From DATDIC01 sp963777625 (GTDB taxonomy: Bacteria > Pseudomonadota > Alphaproteobacteria > Acetobacterales > Acetobacteraceae): 16,627 bases of DNA. Location of the stretch: assembly GCA_963777625.1 (NCBI GenBank), contig CAVZRO010000031.1:1-16627 (forward strand), given 5' to 3'. Below are positions 13,764-16,627 of this stretch, in pieces. Position numbers and translations under genes: made by a program. The stretch's first letter is position 1. Each line of letters begins with the position of its first letter. Under the pieces are notes generated by a model that ran no database searches, had not been told where the DNA came from, and worked only from the letters and a program-made list of their open reading frames with translations.

Positions 13764-14599
13764 TCGCGTACAATCTGGCGCAGCTTCGGGTCGGACAGGT
13801 CACGCAGCCCGTCCCCGAGCAGATTGAGGCCGAGGAGCGCCACGGAAACGGCCAACCCGGTCAGCGTAAGCACCCACGGCGCCGTGCCGAAATATTCACG
13901 CCCATCCGCCATGATCACGCCAAGCGACGGTGTCGGCGGCTGCACCCCGAGGCCAAGGAAGCTCAGCCCGGCTTCGATGATCACGCCGAACGCGACGGCA
14001 ACGCTCGCCTGCACCATCAGCGCCGACAGGATGTTCGGCAGGATTTCCTGCACCAGGATCATCGGCGCCGGTTGGCCGATCAGGCGGGCCGCCTGCACGT
14101 ACGGCTCCTGCTTCAGGACCGCGGTCAGGTTGCGTGCCAGGCGGGCGAAGATCGGGAAATACACCAGCGCGATGGCGATCACGACATCCTGCAAGCCGAA
14201 GCCAAGAATGACCATCAGGAACAGCGCCAGCACGAAGCTGGGAAAAGCGAACAGCAGATCCACCACTCCCATCAGCGCCGTTTCGGCGGCGCCTTCCTGC
14301 CACGCGGCAATCATCCCGGTGGTGGTGCCGACGACGGTCGCCAGCGCCACGCCGGAAAAGCTGATGATCAGCGAAATCCGCCCCCCAACCAGAACCCGCG
14401 TGAGCACGTCGCGACCGAACGAATCGGTGCCGAGCGGATGCGCCCATGACGGCGGCTGCAGCACGTCAACAAAGTCCATGTTGGTCGCGGAGTACGGCGA
14501 CAACGCCGCACCCGCGGTGACACCGAACAGCACCAGCGCGGTGATGACCAGTCCCGCCAGCAAGGTGCGGTTGCGCATGGCGGCGCCGATCGATCGCAT
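13760..14599 (-). CDS. ABC importer permease, DppC/OppC type
   Basis: Intact 279-aa inner-membrane permease. The N-terminal helix at about residues 14-33 precedes the hallmark HPLGTDSFGRDVLTRVLVGG. The transport domain then shows several hydrophobic helices (ISLIISFSGVALATVVG, VDLLFAFPSFVLALFLMVIL, VVIAIALVYFPIF). The EAA-type loop that docks on the ATPase is in the LTAVLKQEPYVQAARLIG region. EAGLSFLGLGVQPPTPSLG is the usual DppC motif, and the last helix is followed by LRDLSDPKLR. It starts 3 bases after the stop of the upstream permease and overlaps the ATPase start by 4 bases. It is the only upstream member of the operon without a frameshift. Confidence 0.94.
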   Translation of the reverse strand: MRSIGAAMRNRTLLAGLVITALVLFGVTAGAALSPYSATNMDFVDVLQPPSWAHPLGTDSFGRDVLTRVLVGGRISLIISFSGVALATVVGTTTGMIAAWQEGAAETALMGVVDLLFAFPSFVLALFLMVILGFGLQDVVIAIALVYFPIFARLARNLTAVLKQEPYVQAARLIGQPAPMILVQEILPNILSALMVQASVAVAFGVIIEAGLSFLGLGVQPPTPSLGVIMADGREYFGTAPWVLTLTGLAVSVALLGLNLLGDGLRDLSDPKLRQIVRE

Positions 14600-14602
14600 C
14601 GC

Positions 14603-15563
14603 TCAGGCCGCCCGGCGCGGATCGAGCTGCCCGCACACGGTATCGACCAGCAGATTGGTCAGCAGCACGATCAGGAGAAATGTCAGGGCGCACGCCTGTA
14701 CGACCGGATAGTCGCGTCCGAACGCAGCATCGACCATCAGCGATCCCATGCCGGGAATGCCGAAGATGCGCTCGATCACCACCACGCCGCCCAGCAGATA
14801 CCGCACCTGCAGGCCCAGCACAGTCACGTACGGGATCAGCGCGTTCCGCAGCACATAATGCAGGAAGACAAACCTTGGCGCGAACCCGATGGAACGAGCG
14901 ACCGTGACATATTCCCGGTGCAGCACCTCCAGCAGCGCAGCCCGGAGCGTGCGGGCGAACACCGCGGCCATCGGTGCGGCGATCGCCAGCGCCGGCAGGA
15001 AGCCGCTGAGCAATGCACCCGGCAGTGACACCACCGGCGACACAAATCCGTACGACGGAAAAATCGGAAAATTGAGGGCAAGAAAGAAAATCAGCACATA
15101 ACCTAGCCAGAAGTCCGGCATCGATACGCCGAGCACGGCAAACGAGGTGCGGATCGTGTCCGCCAGCCGACCTCGTTGCAATGCCGAGACAGTGCCGATG
15201 ACCAGCGATATCACCACCGCCAGGAGCAACGCATACAGGCCCACAAACACCGTCACCGGCAGACGCGTGCCGATCAACAAAGCGACAGGCACGCCCCCGG
15301 CCAGCGTCAGCGATCGCCCAAATCACCATGCGCGGCGCCGGCAAGCCAGAGGCCGAACTGCGCCACCAGCGGCAGGTCCAGACGGTGCGCGTGGCGGAAC
15401 GCAGCCACCACTCGGGTTTCGCACTCTCTCCCAATGCGGTCAGTGCCGGATCGCCGGGCGCCAGTTTCATGGCAAAGAAGACGGCGACTGCCCCGGCCAG
15501 CAAGGTGACGAAAAACACCAACACCCGCCGCACTCCGAAGCGGGCAAGATTGCCGAACACCAT
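14603..15563 (-). pseudogene. ABC importer permease, DppB/OppB type, with two frameshifts
   Basis: First permease of the importer. From the ATG at 15563 the frame reads MVFGNLARFGVRRVLVFFVT, a first helix and MKLAPGDPALTALGESAKPE. A missing G near 15410 then throws it off. The next frame gives VVAAFRHAHRLDLPLVAQFG and AGAAHGDLGD, and a second missing base near 15312 is needed to continue as SLTLAGGVPVALLIGTRLPV. From there the family pattern runs to the stop: helices, GVSMPDFWLGYVLIFFLAL, the docking loop LHREYVTVARSIG, LRNALIPYVTVLGLQ, IFGIPGMGSLMVDAAFGRDY. The repaired length is about 320 aa, normal for DppB. As written, the protein loses frame after about 50 residues. It follows the substrate-binding protein gene by 23 bases. 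Confidence 0.87.
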
Positions 15564-15586
15564 CGCCGGCGCTCAGGCTGCCTTCG

Positions 15587-16627
15587 TCAGCTTGCGGTGA
15601 TATCCAGCGTTGCGAACTGATCGCCGAAATTCGAATACGGAAGCTGGGTGAACCCGCTGACATTCTGCGCCAGCAGATTTGCACATTGGAACAGAAGCAG
15701 GGCGGGATGGGCATGTCCTCGATCCAGAGCGACCGACTCGCGGTACATCTGCCCGCGCTTGGCGGGGTCCAGCTCCTGCCGGGCCTCGGTCAGCAGCGCG
15801 TCGAGCTTCGGATTGGAATAATACGCGAAGTTGCGCCAGCCCTTCGTGTGCAACAGGTCATAGCTGTATTCGTCCGGGTCGATCATGCCGGGCCAGCCCC
15901 AGACCGAACACTGATAGTCACGCGATTTCAGCCGGGCGAATACCGTGTTGGCCTCGTTCACCTCGACCTTCAGTTTGGTGCCGATTGTCTGGTTCACCTG
16001 CGCGGTGATGACCTCGGCGACCCGCTTCCACCACCCCGACCCCCAGGTCAGCATCACCGCTTCGGTGCCCGCGCCGTATTTCCGACTGGCTCAGCTCCGC
16101 CTTGGCCCGCTCGGCATTGTACAGTCGTCAGCGGCCGCGGCGCCGGATCGTAGGACGCCTTTAGCGAGGGCGGAATCAGCCCGCTCTGAGCCACACCTTC
16201 CCCGAACAGCACCACCCGCACCAGCACGTTGCGATCGAACGCCAGCGAGACCGCACGACGGAAATGCACGTCGTCGAACGGCGGCTTGCGATTATTCAGT
16301 GAAATGAACCGTGTGTTCAGGCCGGGTTGCCGCGGAACCCCCAAATCTCCTTCCGCTTCATCAGCTCGGGAATATCGGCAAACGGCGCCGTGCTGGTCAG
16401 GTCCACCTGATGCCCGAGCAGGGCGGTGACCCCGCTGGTTTCTTCCGCGATCAGCGGCGTGTTCACCGTGCCCAGCTTCGGCAACCCCGGCACGAAATAG
16501 TCGCGATGCGCGACAAACCGAAGCCCCTGGTTCGGCGTCCACTCCGCGAGCTTGAACGCCCCGGTGCCGACCGGCTTGCGCCCGAAGCCGGATGGATCGG
16601 CCTCCACCACGTTGCGCGGCACGATCT
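15587..16627 (-). pseudogene. ABC importer substrate-binding protein (family 5), partial, frameshifted
   Basis: Periplasmic solute-binding protein of the DppA/OppA (SBP_bac_5) family. The N-terminus and any signal peptide lie beyond the right edge, with about 345 of an expected 500-odd residues present. Pieces in order: PVGTGAFKLAEWTPNQGLRF, GVTALLGHQVDLTSTAPFAD, GLNTRFISLNNRKPPFDDVH with FRRAVSLAFDRNVLV, YNAERAKAELSQ, KYGAGTEAVMLTWGSGWWKR, DYQCSVWGWPGMIDPDEYSY, and TQLPYSNFGDQFATLDITAS. Three frame changes are needed: a missing G near 16323 (GNP-GLNT), an extra base near 16122, and an extra base near 16082. A further compensated pair is likely around 15704-15730, where the other frame reads WIEDMPIP, closer to the family pattern. 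It heads the importer operon. The ligand is unknown. Confidence 0.85.

Overview
The window is high-GC DNA that looks chromosomal and alphaproteobacterial. The protein styles (M16 peptidase of the mitochondrial-processing type, PmbA/TldE, Tim44-like protein, heavy use of Ala/Arg/Gly and C/G third positions) suggest a Rhodospirillales/Acetobacteraceae-like organism. That placement is inference, because no rRNA or other marker gene is present. No phage, IS element or CRISPR array is visible.

Left end (1-3003): a perfect 28-bp inverted repeat of the dispersed intergenic type is followed on the minus strand by a doubtful 46-aa ORF and a secreted Pro-rich protein. Divergent from these is a two-component system: an OmpR-family response regulator broken by three single-base frameshifts, and an intact HAMP histidine kinase. 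A direct repeat with 10-bp period lies in the divergent spacer, a plausible site for the regulator.

Middle (3098-9688), all on the plus strand: an ornithine cyclodeaminase/mu-crystallin family imine reductase, an M16 zinc peptidase, PmbA (TldE), a secreted Tim44-like membrane protein, a short F420/LLM-type oxidoreductase, then two small single-pass membrane proteins in tandem, possibly preceded by a translationally coupled 43-aa ORF. These are housekeeping or unassigned functions, every recognised gene is intact, and no common pathway is evident.

Right part (9715-16627): a minus-strand NtaA/DszA-type flavin monooxygenase, a divergent D-2-hydroxyacid dehydrogenase, and a minus-strand peptide/opine/nickel-type ABC importer operon (substrate-binding protein, two permeases, two ATPases, overlapping or nearly so). 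Together they look like an uptake-and-oxidation module for an unknown small organic nitrogen or sulfur compound. The substrate-binding protein runs off the window.

Nine clear single-base frameshifts, plus one probable compensated pair, occur only in about 1013-1252 and 13595-16323. All genes wholly between 1666 and 12816 are intact. The affected genes keep their motifs and become full-length when single bases are restored, so sequence or assembly error towards the ends of a contig is at least as likely as real gene decay. I found no convincing wholly new system. The best leads are the small membrane-protein pair and the monooxygenase/ABC/dehydrogenase module.
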